Shown here: piece by piece, positions 52,564 through 62,165 of the stretch
How the letters are laid out: every line of letters begins with the position of its first letter
Position numbering within the stretch: position 1 is the first letter of the stretch
Assembly: GCA_902521485.1 (NCBI GenBank)
Contig: CABYRQ010000001.1
Location: forward strand, 186,001-250,000
Direction: 5' to 3'
DNA length: 64,000 bases
Source of the DNA: an uncultured Alphaproteobacteria bacterium
GTDB taxonomy: Bacteria; Pseudomonadota; Alphaproteobacteria; HIMB59
Notes under the pieces: model-generated
The model's input: only the letters and a program-made list of their open reading frames with translations
The model's database searches: none
What the model was told of the DNA's origin: nothing
Position numbers and translations under genes: made by a program

Positions 52564-55538
52564 GAAACTAACCTTTTATTATCTTCATCATAAAAAACTG
52601 GTTTAACTATATCTACACCAGTTGTGCTCATACTTGATGTAGAAGCGTAAGCTTTTGTTCCAATCATAGAGTGGCCATTTTTGATAACAGCTAATGCAAA
52701 ATCATGACCTAATGTAGAACTATAATAACAAGATGTAATATGACCAAGCATTGGGACAGGAGACTTAATTTCTTTATCAAGAATGATATGTTGTCCTTCC
52801 TCTAGTTTATCGGCTTTATTCGAGGGAATTATACCAACAAGTTGTTTTCTATCTTCTCTTATAGTATCAGACCGAGTAAGTGATCTTTTACCTAAAAAAT
52901 CTTTTTTTGATTTACCAATCATCCAGCTAAGTCCCAAATCTATAGGCGTTATAGAACCATCTGTGTCTTGGCCAACAATAATGTAACCTTTTTCTGCCCT
53001 TAAAAGATGCATTGCCTCCGTGCCGTAGGGAGCAAGGCCAAATTCTCTTCCAATACTTTGAATGTTATCCCAAATTTTAGGTGCACTATTTGACGGAATA
53101 TATATTTCGTAACCTAACTCCCCGGTAAAGCTTGCTCTTAGAATTCGTATTGGAATACCATTAAATTCATGAAATTGGAAAGTCATAAATGGAAACTCCT
53201 CATTGCTAAAATTGATATTTGGAAAGGCTTTTTTCATAATTTCTCTGGTTTTTGGTCCACTAATGTTGAAAGTTGCATATTGCTCTGTAATCGAGTTCAT
53301 AAAAACTTTTAAATTTGGCCACTCAGTTTGAGCATATTCTTCCATGCAACCTAAAACAGTAGCAGCACCTCCAGTAGTTGTAGTGGCAATAAAATGTTGA
53401 TCAGAAATTTTACAAATTATCCCGTCATCTTTTACCATTCCATCTTCCCCCAACATAAGAGCATATCTTGCAGAACCTTGTTTCATCTTAGTAAAACTGT
53501 TTGTGTAAATTAAATTCATAAATTCCAACGCATCCTCACCTTTGATCTCAATTTTTCCTAATGTGCTCCCATCTAAAATACCTGCGTTTTCTCTTACATT
53601 TTTGCTCTCTCGTTGAACAGCATCATGCATCGACTCATCTTTATTAATTTGGAAATACCATGGCCTTTTCCATTGCCCGACATCCTCAAAAATTGCACCA
53701 TTTTTTAAGTGCCAACTATGTATTGGTGATTTTCTCTCTGGGTCATAAAACTCATAGCAATTTCTGCCAGCTATTGCAGAAAAACTTAAAGGAGCATAGG
53801 GTGGTCGATAAATAGTTGTGCCAACTTCATTTACTTTTTTATCCAGAAGATCAGAAACGATTCCAAGTGCGTTAATACTACTAATTTTACCTTGATCGGT
53901 TCCCATACTATTTGTTGTGTATCTTTTTAAATGTTCAATTCTATCAAAACCCTCTGTTATTGCTTGACGGATATCTTTAGTTGTTACATCATTTTGTAAG
54001 TCAATAAATGATTTAGCCCATAATGATTTCTTTTGCGGAGAGACCTCCCACAATTTTTCAATGTTATACTTAGTGTTTGTATTTAATTCGAGTTTTACAT
54101 ATAATTTTTTGACTTTAAAAGTTTTCAATTTTTCATTTATATCAGAATTTAAATTACCAAAATTAAATTGTCCTGAAGCAGAACCAAGAGTTATGGTAGG
54201 TTGAAAAGGTTTTGATGGCTTGTAAGTTAAATCTTTCTCATCCCAATCTAATAAACCTTTTGACTGAGTAAACAAGTGAACATCTGGATTTATTCCACCT
54301 GACAAACATAAGCAGTCACATTTAATTTCATTTAAAGCACCAGAACTATCCTCAACAAGAATTTTTTCAATTTTTTTGTTTCCAAATGCTCCTTTTATTT
54401 GTGAATTTGTGTAGAGAGGAACATCATTTTTTCTTATCAAGTCAAACAAATTTGGCTCAATTTCTTCCCCGGATCGTGAGTCGACATATGCTTTTGGTTT
54501 TAAACCAGCTTTTATAAGACTATAAACTAAGCTGTTTGAATTCGAATTATTACTGAAAATAACAGGTTCTTTAGAAGGTGCTAGTCCATATCGGCACATA
54601 TATTTTTCAAAAGAAGAGCTTAGCATTATGCCTGGGAGATCGTTATTTTGAAAAGATAAAAATCTCTCAATGTGTCCATTACATAATATTGTGTGACCTG
54701 TACGTATCTTATGTAAAGTGCTATTAACTTTTCCTTCTATCGGTTTAGAGCCAACAAATCTATCTTCAATTGCTATAAGATGATTTATGTAATTATAAGT
54801 TGTAACAAGTGTGTTTTTTAAAATCTTTATATTCTTAGAGTCTTCTATTTCTTGTATAGTTTCTTTTAACCAATCTTTAGGCTCTTTGTTATCAATTAAT
54901 GATATTTTGTTTGAATTATTTATAATGCCACCAAGTTGTTCTTCAAAGTCAATTAACAACACATCATAATTTGAGTCGATGAAAGATTTAGCTGCGAGAA
55001 GTCCATTTAATCCTCCCCCTATAATTGTAACATCGACGTTATGATGGATATGATTACTTATGCCTTTGAAATCTTTGGGAGGTTTACCTAATCCAGCTGC
55101 TCTTCTAATAAGTGGTTCATATAAATTTTTCCAAAATTTCTTATGTGGCCCCATGAATGTCTTATAGTAAAAACCAGCAGTAAAAATTGGAGAAAATAAG
55201 TTATTGATACTTCCAAAATCGTTTTCAAGAGAAGGCCATCTGTTTTGACTTTCAATTTCCATCCCTTCATAAATTTTTTTTATAGTTGCTCTTGTGTTTG
55301 GTTCGGAATATTCACTAATTATTTGGACTAGAGCATTTGGTTCTTCTATACCACAGGTATAAATTCCTCTTGGCCTATGATACTTAAAACTTCTTCCTAC
55401 AAGGTTAATATTATTTCTTAATAGAGCTGAGGCTATAGTATCGCCTTTGTACCCAAAATATTTGACCCCATCAAACTTGAAGCTAATTTTTTGATGAAAC
55501 TGAATAAATTGATTTTCTTTTAAATTTATAGATTTCAT
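52560..55538 (-). CDS. soxA: Sarcosine oxidase alpha subunit
   Basis: This 992-residue subunit has an N-terminal Fer2_4-like domain (FKFDGVKYFGYKGDTIASALL), HRPRGIYTCGIEEPNALVQI, then an NAD/FAD Rossmann domain near residue 170 (VTIIGGGLNGLLAAKSFI) and a GcvT-like THF domain (about 590-980; GSTLGKIEIKGEDALEFMN, ISGPKTREIMKK, GTEAMHLLRAEKGYIIVGQDTDG). SoxA binds NAD+ and transfers the methylene unit to THF. The length matches the family (about 1000). It overlaps soxD and soxG by 4 bases each. The cluster order is soxB-soxD-soxA-soxG. Confidence 0.95.
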   Translation of the reverse strand: MKSINLKENQFIQFHQKISFKFDGVKYFGYKGDTIASALLRNNINLVGRSFKYHRPRGIYTCGIEEPNALVQIISEYSEPNTRATIKKIYEGMEIESQNRWPSLENDFGSINNLFSPIFTAGFYYKTFMGPHKKFWKNLYEPLIRRAAGLGKPPKDFKGISNHIHHNVDVTIIGGGLNGLLAAKSFIDSNYDVLLIDFEEQLGGIINNSNKISLIDNKEPKDWLKETIQEIEDSKNIKILKNTLVTTYNYINHLIAIEDRFVGSKPIEGKVNSTLHKIRTGHTILCNGHIERFLSFQNNDLPGIMLSSSFEKYMCRYGLAPSKEPVIFSNNSNSNSLVYSLIKAGLKPKAYVDSRSGEEIEPNLFDLIRKNDVPLYTNSQIKGAFGNKKIEKILVEDSSGALNEIKCDCLCLSGGINPDVHLFTQSKGLLDWDEKDLTYKPSKPFQPTITLGSASGQFNFGNLNSDINEKLKTFKVKKLYVKLELNTNTKYNIEKLWEVSPQKKSLWAKSFIDLQNDVTTKDIRQAITEGFDRIEHLKRYTTNSMGTDQGKISSINALGIVSDLLDKKVNEVGTTIYRPPYAPLSFSAIAGRNCYEFYDPERKSPIHSWHLKNGAIFEDVGQWKRPWYFQINKDESMHDAVQRESKNVRENAGILDGSTLGKIEIKGEDALEFMNLIYTNSFTKMKQGSARYALMLGEDGMVKDDGIICKISDQHFIATTTTGGAATVLGCMEEYAQTEWPNLKVFMNSITEQYATFNISGPKTREIMKKAFPNINFSNEEFPFMTFQFHEFNGIPIRILRASFTGELGYEIYIPSNSAPKIWDNIQSIGREFGLAPYGTEAMHLLRAEKGYIIVGQDTDGSITPIDLGLSWMIGKSKKDFLGKRSLTRSDTIREDRKQLVGIIPSNKADKLEEGQHIILDKEIKSPVPMLGHITSCYYSSTLGHDFALAVIKNGHSMIGTKAYASTSSMSTTGVDIVKPVFYDEDNKRLVS

Positions 55539-55885
55539 TTTTCAACCGTAAAATTACCCGACCCAACTTCTGGTTCACCAGAGGGCGTTTTAACAACACT
55601 TTTAAAATTATTTAAATTTGGTTTTTTTTCATCGAGCTTGTAGGTCGCCAAAATTTCATCAGTAGATGTATCTCTTACACAATTAAACCATTTGCGACAA
55701 CCATGTGTGTGTACCCAGCGCTCATAAAACAAACCTTTAGGATTTGCTCGTATAAAGACATATTCTCCCCACTCTCGATCACCAATTTCTTTTGATCCAT
55801 CGGGTCTTTTTACATGCGCCTCTCCTCCATTTGAAAATTCCGATTGATCTCTCGGGCCGCAATAAGGGCAATTAATTATGAGCAT
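55535..55885 (-). CDS. soxD: Sarcosine oxidase delta subunit
   Basis: This 116-residue protein starts LIINCPYCGPRDQSEFSNGGEAH ('m.IpCP.CG.R...EF.ygG..h'), the SoxD hallmark. The zinc ligands are the two N-terminal Cys and HTHGCRKWF, where the family has 'W.H..GCr.Wf...RdT'. A 4-base overlap with soxA and a 5-base gap to soxB indicate strict co-expression. Delta binds structural zinc in the heterotetrameric enzyme. Confidence 0.96.
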   Translation of the reverse strand: MLIINCPYCGPRDQSEFSNGGEAHVKRPDGSKEIGDREWGEYVFIRANPKGLFYERWVHTHGCRKWFNCVRDTSTDEILATYKLDEKKPNLNNFKSVVKTPSGEPEVGSGNFTVEK

Positions 55886-55890
55886 ATTTA

Positions 55891-57141
55891 TTAATGTGCT
55901 ACGGCTGCAGCACCGTGTTCGTCGACTAATCTTCCACTTGCAAATCTATCAAGATTAAAAGCACTATTAATTTGATGAGGTTCATTTTTTGCAATGGTAT
56001 GTGCGAAAACATTCGCACTTCCAGGTGTAGCTTTAAAACCACCTGTGCCCCAGCCACAATTAAAAAATAAACCCTCAATGTCACATTTACTAATAATAGG
56101 ACTAGCATCTGGACAAATGTCAACAATACCACCCCATTGACGAAGCATTTTCATTTTGCCAAATACTGGATAAAGCTCGACCATAGCTCGAATAGTATCT
56201 TCAATAATGTTAAAACCACCTCTTTGAGTGAAAGAATTATAACTGTCGGTTCCTGCTCCAATAACTAATTCACCTTTATCAGATTGACTGACATAAGCAT
56301 GAACTGCAGAGGACATAACCACTGTATCAATAATAGGTTTGATTGGTTCAGAAACTAGTGCCTGAAGTGGCTTACTTTGTAAAGGTAATCTGATACCTGC
56401 ACTTTCTGCTAAAACACCAGTATGACCTGAAGCAACAACTCCAATTTTATTTGCCCTTAAAAAACCTTTGGAAGTTTCGACACCTTCTATTGTTCCATTT
56501 TTAATCCTTATTTGATGTGCTTCGCAATTTTGAATTATATCTACTCCCATCTCATCAGCACGCATTGCAAAACCCCATGCTATTGCATCATGTCTTGCTA
56601 CACCACCGCGAGGTTGGTAAGATGCACCTAGCACTGGATATCGAAGATTGTCAGTATTCATTATAGGAACCTTTTTTTGAATTTCTTCTTTAGATAACCA
56701 AAAGGAATCAATACCATTTAAATTATTTGCACTCACTCTTCTTTTAATTTCTTTTATATCATGTTCGTTATGGGCTAAATTCATAACCCCCCTTTGACTA
56801 AACATTACATTGTAATTTAATTCGCTTGATAGGTTTTCCCATAACTTCAAAGAGTGTTCGTACAAATGAGCACTATCATCCCATAAATAATTTGATCTAA
56901 TGATAGTGGTGTTTCTACCTGTGTTACCTCCACCAAGCCAACCTTTTTCTATTACGGCAATATTTTTTAATCCATGTTCTTTTGCTAAGTAATACGCAGT
57001 TCCTAGTCCATGACCTCCACCACCAATTATTATGACATCATAAAACTCTCTAGGTTCGGGGCTTCTCCACATTTTTGGCCACTCTTTATGGCCAGAAAGT
57101 GCATTTCTAGCAAGGCTAAATATTGAATATTTTTTCTTCAC
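55891..57141 (-). CDS. soxB: Sarcosine oxidase beta subunit
   Basis: This 416-residue FAD/FMN subunit oxidises sarcosine. The dinucleotide fold is [20 protein letters not shown] near residues 34-53, followed by [40 protein letters not shown] near 177 includes His184, aligned with the covalent FMN His of heterotetrameric sarcosine oxidases. [23 protein letters not shown] lies at the C-terminus. It is followed by soxD after 5 bases. The PhyH-like gene lies upstream. Confidence 0.96.
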   Translation of the reverse strand: MKKKYSIFSLARNALSGHKEWPKMWRSPEPREFYDVIIIGGGGHGLGTAYYLAKEHGLKNIAVIEKGWLGGGNTGRNTTIIRSNYLWDDSAHLYEHSLKLWENLSSELNYNVMFSQRGVMNLAHNEHDIKEIKRRVSANNLNGIDSFWLSKEEIQKKVPIMNTDNLRYPVLGASYQPRGGVARHDAIAWGFAMRADEMGVDIIQNCEAHQIRIKNGTIEGVETSKGFLRANKIGVVASGHTGVLAESAGIRLPLQSKPLQALVSEPIKPIIDTVVMSSAVHAYVSQSDKGELVIGAGTDSYNSFTQRGGFNIIEDTIRAMVELYPVFGKMKMLRQWGGIVDICPDASPIISKCDIEGLFFNCGWGTGGFKATPGSANVFAHTIAKNEPHQINSAFNLDRFASGRLVDEHGAAAVAH

Positions 57142-57169
57142 AACAGCAAATTAGCAAAAAATAAAATAA

Positions 57170-58000
57170 TCAGCTAGTTATTTTCAGGGGCGAATTGTCA
57201 TTAATTTTTTTAAAAATTTTAGGGAACTTCCATTGCAAATCGCAGTCTACATTTGGGGCTTGAGCTGAACTATTTAAGTCGTTTTCACAAATAGTTCTAA
57301 TTTCAAAGCTTATCCTTGTATTTTCAGACTTTTCTTTTGATGAGCTATGTAAGTGGGCACCTGAAAAACATAAAATTTCTCCTGGTTTTATAGTTACTGG
57401 TATTTTCTTAATATTGCTGGGCAAGTCCTCTTTTAATTGTGGAGCAGAGGGATAAGAAAAATCGCCTTTTTTTCTATTGGCTAAATAAATGTTTAAGTCC
57501 CAAGTAGAAGTAGTATTCTTAACTGGAACATCAAAATAATCTGGGTAAAAAATCATAGTATTTTTTTCCTCTACATTACTTACTGGTGCCCACCAATTAA
57601 TTTGTTGATACAAATTTGTGCCCCAAGTATCACGATGAATATTTATTCTAGATGCTTCTCTGTAAGGTAAGTTATTTTCTGCTGGTGCTACTCTTACCAC
57701 AAATCGATCCCAAAAAGTTTCACCTTTATTGTATCCAATTTCAAATAAAAAGTTTGAAAATAGTTTTCTGAAATCTTCATGGTTTTTTAATTTTGATACA
57801 ATATCCTTACTTATATCCTCAGAATTTTTTAAATAATGTATTTTTTCTATTTCACCATGATAAATATTTTGAATTTTATTTTTAATTTGGGTTATTAAAT
57901 CATTTGAAGTTTTTGATTTTTGAAATACAAAAACTTTTCCACTAAAAATATCTTTTTTAAATTCTTGAAGATTTGAAATTTTTTCTATTGGTATAAACAT
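57170..58000 (-). CDS. PhyH-like 2-oxoglutarate/Fe(II) oxygenase family protein
   Basis: This 276-residue protein has INIHRDTWGTNLYQQINWW mid-chain (candidate Fe ligands in H-x-D), GEILCFSGAHLHSSSKEKSEN with a distal His and TRISFEIRTI with the Arg that would bind 2-oxoglutarate. The overall layout fits phytanoyl-CoA dioxygenase-like enzymes, though the N-terminal half is not recognisable to me. It lies immediately after the PFK gene and before soxB in the same operon, which suggests hydroxylation of an osmolyte or methylated amine. The substrate is unknown. Confidence 0.65.
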   Translation of the reverse strand: MFIPIEKISNLQEFKKDIFSGKVFVFQKSKTSNDLITQIKNKIQNIYHGEIEKIHYLKNSEDISKDIVSKLKNHEDFRKLFSNFLFEIGYNKGETFWDRFVVRVAPAENNLPYREASRINIHRDTWGTNLYQQINWWAPVSNVEEKNTMIFYPDYFDVPVKNTTSTWDLNIYLANRKKGDFSYPSAPQLKEDLPSNIKKIPVTIKPGEILCFSGAHLHSSSKEKSENTRISFEIRTICENDLNSSAQAPNVDCDLQWKFPKIFKKINDNSPLKITS

Positions 58001-59083
58001 TCACTTTATATCACCAACATATACCCCAAGAGCTAAAGCAGTTTCAATTAGAGGATCGGTTCTATCTACAACTTTATAAGTAGATATTCCTTCACTAATT
58101 GGAACATCAACAACTTTCCTATCTCTCCAGGCAACCATTCTTCCATATTTTCCTTTTGCTATTAAATCAACAGCATAAACTCCAAAAGCACTAGCTAAAA
58201 TTCTATCACGTGGAGTAGGAGGTGCACCTCGTTGAACATGCCCCAAAGAAGTGACCCTACACTCTATATCAGTACTTTTCATTATTTCCTCTGAAAGATA
58301 ATTACCTATTCCGCCTAATCTTTTTTGACCATCAGCGTATTCAACAGTATAACTTTTTCCGTTTTCTGTTTTTACTGCCTCTGCTACTACAATCAGCGAA
58401 TGAACTATTCCTCTATTTTTCATTTCAGTGAGTTTATTGACAATTCCTTTGATAGAGTAATTTAATTCAGGAATTAGGATTACATCTGCTCCACCTGCAA
58501 TGCCTGCGTTAATAGCTATGTGTCCTGCATCTCTACCCATTACTTCTAAAATCATCGTTCTTTGATGACTTGCAGCAGTTGTTTGTAAGTTATCTAGTGC
58601 TTGGGTAGCAACATTTACAGCTGTATTAAACCCTATGGAGCTTTCAGTGGCTCCCACATCATTGTCAATTGTTTTAGGTATGGCTACAATATTTAAGTCA
58701 CCTCTTTTTGCAATTTCAGTTAATATCGACATGCTTCCATCTCCGCCTATAACAATAAGCCCATCAAGATCTAATTCTTTGTAACCATCAATAATGTCTT
58801 GGGATCTATCTTTGTATTTACCATCTGGCATGGGAAATTTAAAAGGATTACCTTTACTAGTTGTTCCCAAAAATGTCCCACCTTGTCTTAGAAGAGAACC
58901 ACTAAAAGTTTGATAGTCTAATGGAACATAAGCCACTGGTCTTTGCATTAAACCAACAGTGCCATCACGAATACCCATAACTTCCATCTGATATGTATTT
59001 TTAGCTCTAAAAAATATCGATCTAACTGCCGCGTTTAAACCACCACAGTCTCCACCACTAGTAAGAATTCCAATTTTTTTCAT
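58001..59083 (-). CDS. pfkA: 6-phosphofructokinase (ATP-type by active-site residues, clade with Lys in the second signature)
   Basis: This 360-residue protein has the nucleotide loop GILTSGGDCGGLNAAVR at 5-21, GGDGSM at 113-118, PKTIDND at 136-142, MGRDAGHIA near 184 and the hexose-phosphate block LGHVQRGAPPTPRDR near 285. Gly116 is in the position of E. coli Gly104 (ATP-type), while Lys137 replaces Gly124, as in group III/'X' PFKs. By family knowledge this mix usually means ATP dependence, but pyrophosphate use cannot be excluded. It is adjacent to the ROK kinase and would pass hexose phosphate into glycolysis. Confidence 0.9.
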   Translation of the reverse strand: MKKIGILTSGGDCGGLNAAVRSIFFRAKNTYQMEVMGIRDGTVGLMQRPVAYVPLDYQTFSGSLLRQGGTFLGTTSKGNPFKFPMPDGKYKDRSQDIIDGYKELDLDGLIVIGGDGSMSILTEIAKRGDLNIVAIPKTIDNDVGATESSIGFNTAVNVATQALDNLQTTAASHQRTMILEVMGRDAGHIAINAGIAGGADVILIPELNYSIKGIVNKLTEMKNRGIVHSLIVVAEAVKTENGKSYTVEYADGQKRLGGIGNYLSEEIMKSTDIECRVTSLGHVQRGAPPTPRDRILASAFGVYAVDLIAKGKYGRMVAWRDRKVVDVPISEGISTYKVVDRTDPLIETALALGVYVGDIK

Positions 59084-60007
59084 TTAAAATTTATCTGAGT
59101 CCCACAACCACGCTGCCCCTCTAACACCGCTGGAGTCACCGTGAGTATTCCGTAAGATCTTATTTCTTATCTTATCACTAAATGTGTATTTAGGAAGTAA
59201 TTTAGGTATATTGTCATAAAGTCTACCAACGTTTGACATACCTCCACCAAAAACTATTACCTCAGGGTCAACGATACCGATCATTACAGATATTAATCTG
59301 GCAAAACGATCTTCATATAATTCAAATTCTTTTTTTGCTCTTTCATCTCCATTTGCTTCTAAAGCAACTATTTCTCTTGTTCTTAAACTGGTGCCATATT
59401 TCTCGTTAAATAATTTTGTAAAACCTATTCCTGATATAAATTGCTCAGCACATAAGGGTCTTTTGCAATTACCTACATTACATTGGACATTAGAATTAAT
59501 TTCCTCCTCAGTAGGATAGGGTAATGGTTGATGTCCCCAATCTCCTGCAATTTGGTTAACACCCTCAATGACTTTCTTTTCATAAACAAATGATCCGCCA
59601 AAACCAGATCCAATAATTACACCCCAAACTGATTTATAATTTGCCCCAGAGCCATCGATAGCTTCAGATAATGCAAAACAGTTAGCATCATTCATGATTC
59701 GAATTTCTCTATTTAAACTTTTTTCTAAGTCTTTATGAAATGGTTTGTCATTAATCCATATACAATTAGCATTATTTACTAAGCCAGTTTCATATGATGA
59801 AAATCCTGGTATGCAAACCCCTACAGAATTTTGTTGATCTGTAAATTTATCAAATTCTGAAACTAAAGATTTTACGGTATTTAAACCACTTTCGTAATTT
59901 TTTTCATAAGTAGATCTTTTTCTCAGAATTTCTTTACCATTTGAGTCTATTAAAATACCCTCAATTTTGGTACCACCGTAATCAATGCCTATTTTAAAAT
60001 CACTCAT
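59084..60007 (-). CDS. ROK-family sugar kinase (fructokinase-like)
   Basis: This 307-residue protein starts FKIGIDYGGTKIEGILID (ATP loop 'D.GGTki'), has VGVCIPGFSSYETGLVNNAN, MNDANCFALSEA (catalytic Asp in 'NDan.fa..E'), VWGVIIGSGFGGSFVY and AGDWGHQPLPYP. The ROK zinc site appears as CNVGNCKRPLCAEQFISG with its Cys residues. The family phosphorylates fructose, glucose, mannose or N-acetylhexosamines. Adjacency to PFK suggests fructose or mannose. It is the first gene of the leftward operon and diverges from the Gfo/Idh/MocA gene. Confidence 0.87.
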   Translation of the reverse strand: MSDFKIGIDYGGTKIEGILIDSNGKEILRKRSTYEKNYESGLNTVKSLVSEFDKFTDQQNSVGVCIPGFSSYETGLVNNANCIWINDKPFHKDLEKSLNREIRIMNDANCFALSEAIDGSGANYKSVWGVIIGSGFGGSFVYEKKVIEGVNQIAGDWGHQPLPYPTEEEINSNVQCNVGNCKRPLCAEQFISGIGFTKLFNEKYGTSLRTREIVALEANGDERAKKEFELYEDRFARLISVMIGIVDPEVIVFGGGMSNVGRLYDNIPKLLPKYTFSDKIRNKILRNTHGDSSGVRGAAWLWDSDKF

Positions 60008-60099
60008 TTTTAAATAGATACCATAAGTTATAAAATATATGTATGAAATCTTTTAAATATATGTATGGATTGTAGTCAAATAGGTTTAAATTTTTTTTT

Positions 60100-61107
60100 A
60101 TGAAAAAAAGAATTATTAATTGGGGCATATTAAGCACTGCTAAAATTGGTTGGGAGCACGTAATACCTGCAATAAAAAAATCTAAAAATAGTCAGGTTAT
60201 TGCACTCGCTAGTAGAAATTTATCCAGAGCAACGGTTCTAACAAAAAAATTTAAAATACCAAAAAGTTATGGTTCTTATAAAGAGTTATATGAAGATAAA
60301 GATGTAGATGTAATTTATAACCCTCTTCCTAACCACTTACATATAAAATCAAGTATTGAGGCCTGTAAAAATAAAAAAAATCTCCTATTAGAGAAACCAT
60401 TATCTTTAAAATCAAAAGATATAGATCCATTAATAAAAATTGCCTCACAAAATAAAGTTATTGTTAAAGAAGCATTTATGGTCAGGCATCATCCTCAATG
60501 GCGTTGGGTTAAAGAATATATAAAATCAGGTAAGATCGGATCAATATCAAGTATATCAACAGTGTTTTCATACAATAATAAAAATCCAAAAAATATCAGA
60601 AATATCAAAAACTTTGGTGGAGGGGCCATCTATGACATTGGATGTTATCCGACTGTCATATCAAGATTTCTATTAGATAAAGAACCAAAAAGAGTTATTG
60701 CAACTACTAAAAATGATAAAAAATTTAAAACAGATATTTTATCATCCGCATTGTTAGATTTTGGAGATACTTTCTCAACCTTTACAGTTGCTACACAAAG
60801 CACATATTCACAACAAGTAGTAATTCTTGGCACAAAAAAAACAGTTGTTATTGAAAATCCTTTCAACGCAATTGCGAATAAACCAACCACAGTTGTTATC
60901 TACAATGGAAAATCAATCTATCGAAAAGACAATACAATAAAAGTATTTCCAGCGACTGATCAATATGAACATCAAGTTACAAAATTTTCTAATGAGTTAA
61001 TTTATAAAACTAAAATAGATTATGGATTATTAGATGCAAAAAAAAATATGAAAGTCTTAGATGCAATTTTTATGTCTATTAAGAAAAAAAAGTGGATTAA
61101 AATTTAA
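60100..61107 (+). CDS. Gfo/Idh/MocA family oxidoreductase
   Basis: This 335-residue NAD(P)-dependent dehydrogenase has IINWGILSTAKIGWEHVIPAI at the N-terminus, VIALASRNLSRA, DVIYNPLPNHLHIKSSIEAC ('d.v.i.tP...H.......') and LLLEKPLSLK ('vl.EKPl'), then KEAFMVRHHPQWRWVKEYI ('eaf..r.hPq......i') and GGGAIYDIGCYPTVISRFLL with the catalytic GG..D.G.Y. It is close to the trans-1,2-dihydrobenzenediol / glucose-fructose oxidoreductase-like branch. The sugar substrate is unknown. It diverges from the ROK kinase. Confidence 0.85.
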   Translation: MKKRIINWGILSTAKIGWEHVIPAIKKSKNSQVIALASRNLSRATVLTKKFKIPKSYGSYKELYEDKDVDVIYNPLPNHLHIKSSIEACKNKKNLLLEKPLSLKSKDIDPLIKIASQNKVIVKEAFMVRHHPQWRWVKEYIKSGKIGSISSISTVFSYNNKNPKNIRNIKNFGGGAIYDIGCYPTVISRFLLDKEPKRVIATTKNDKKFKTDILSSALLDFGDTFSTFTVATQSTYSQQVVILGTKKTVVIENPFNAIANKPTTVVIYNGKSIYRKDNTIKVFPATDQYEHQVTKFSNELIYKTKIDYGLLDAKKNMKVLDAIFMSIKKKKWIKI

Positions 61108-61139
61108 TTTATTAGTGAGATAAAAAAAATTTCAATTAA

Positions 61140-62165
61140 TCAATGGGCACTAGAAGGAGCCCATATATTTATATCACCCTCTTTTGCAGCTTTATTTATT
61201 TCTTTTATTTCTTTTTTTGAAAATTTTAAATTATCAAGTGTAGCTAAGTTTTCTTTAAGCTGTTTTACTGTTCTAGCACCAATTAAAGCAGAAGTTATTG
61301 CACGATTATTTAATACCCATGCTATAGCCATTTGGGATAGAGATTGATTTCTTCTTTTTGCAATTTTATTGAGTTCATTAATAATTTTAGTATTTTTTTT
61401 CGTTATTAAATCTTTGCTGAAAGAGCTATTCTCATTAACCCTTGAAACTTTGGGAATTCCTTTTAAATATTTATTAGATAAAAAACCTTGGGCTAGTGGA
61501 GAAAAGGCGATACAACCAACCCCTTTTTTTATGAGAGTTTTTGTTAAATCTTTTTCAATCCATCTATTAATTAATGAATAAGAAGGTTGATGAATTAATA
61601 ATTTGATTCCTTTGCTCTTTAAAATTGAAATCATTTTATTTGTCTTATTGGAGGAGTAAGAAGAGACACCAATATACAGGGCCTTACCAGCTTTATAGAT
61701 ACTTTCTAAAGCATCAGCTGTTTCCTCAAGAGGTGTATTTGGATCAAAACGATGAGAATAAAATATATCTACATAATCCAGTTTCATCCTCTTTAAACTT
61801 TGATCGCAACTAGCAATTACATGTTTTTTTGAACCCCATTCACCATATGGTCCATCCCACATATCGTAACCTGCTTTAGACGATATAATTAACTCATCAC
61901 GGTATTTTCCAAGATCACTTTTCAAGACTTTACCAAAATTAGACTCAGCACTGCCATAAGGTGGTCCATAATTATTTGCTAAATCAAAATGAGTAATTCC
62001 TGCATCAAAAGACTCAAAAAGAATTTTTTTAGACTCAGACGCCATTCCATTGCCACCAAAGTTATGCCATAACCCTATTGACAAGACAGGTAGTTTTAAA
62101 CCACTATCACCACAGTTTCTATAATGCATTTTTTGATAGCGATTTTTGTCTGAAATATATGTCAT
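61140..62165 (-). CDS. Aldo/keto reductase (YghZ/L-glyceraldehyde-3-phosphate reductase-like)
   Basis: This 341-residue (beta/alpha)8 enzyme has YRNCGDSGLKLPVLSIGLW, FDLANNYGPPYGSAE with the catalytic Asp/Tyr, LIISSKAGYDMWDGPYGEWG with the Lys, VDIFYSHRFDPNTPLEETAD with the His and IGVSSYSSNKTNKM. The C-terminus has AWVLNNRAITSALIGART ('a.v......iiGa'). YghZ-type proteins reduce L-glyceraldehyde 3-phosphate or methylglyoxal. The 4-base overlap with ribokinase puts it in the sugar operon. Confidence 0.86.
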   Translation of the reverse strand: MTYISDKNRYQKMHYRNCGDSGLKLPVLSIGLWHNFGGNGMASESKKILFESFDAGITHFDLANNYGPPYGSAESNFGKVLKSDLGKYRDELIISSKAGYDMWDGPYGEWGSKKHVIASCDQSLKRMKLDYVDIFYSHRFDPNTPLEETADALESIYKAGKALYIGVSSYSSNKTNKMISILKSKGIKLLIHQPSYSLINRWIEKDLTKTLIKKGVGCIAFSPLAQGFLSNKYLKGIPKVSRVNENSSFSKDLITKKNTKIINELNKIAKRRNQSLSQMAIAWVLNNRAITSALIGARTVKQLKENLATLDNLKFSKKEIKEINKAAKEGDINIWAPSSAH

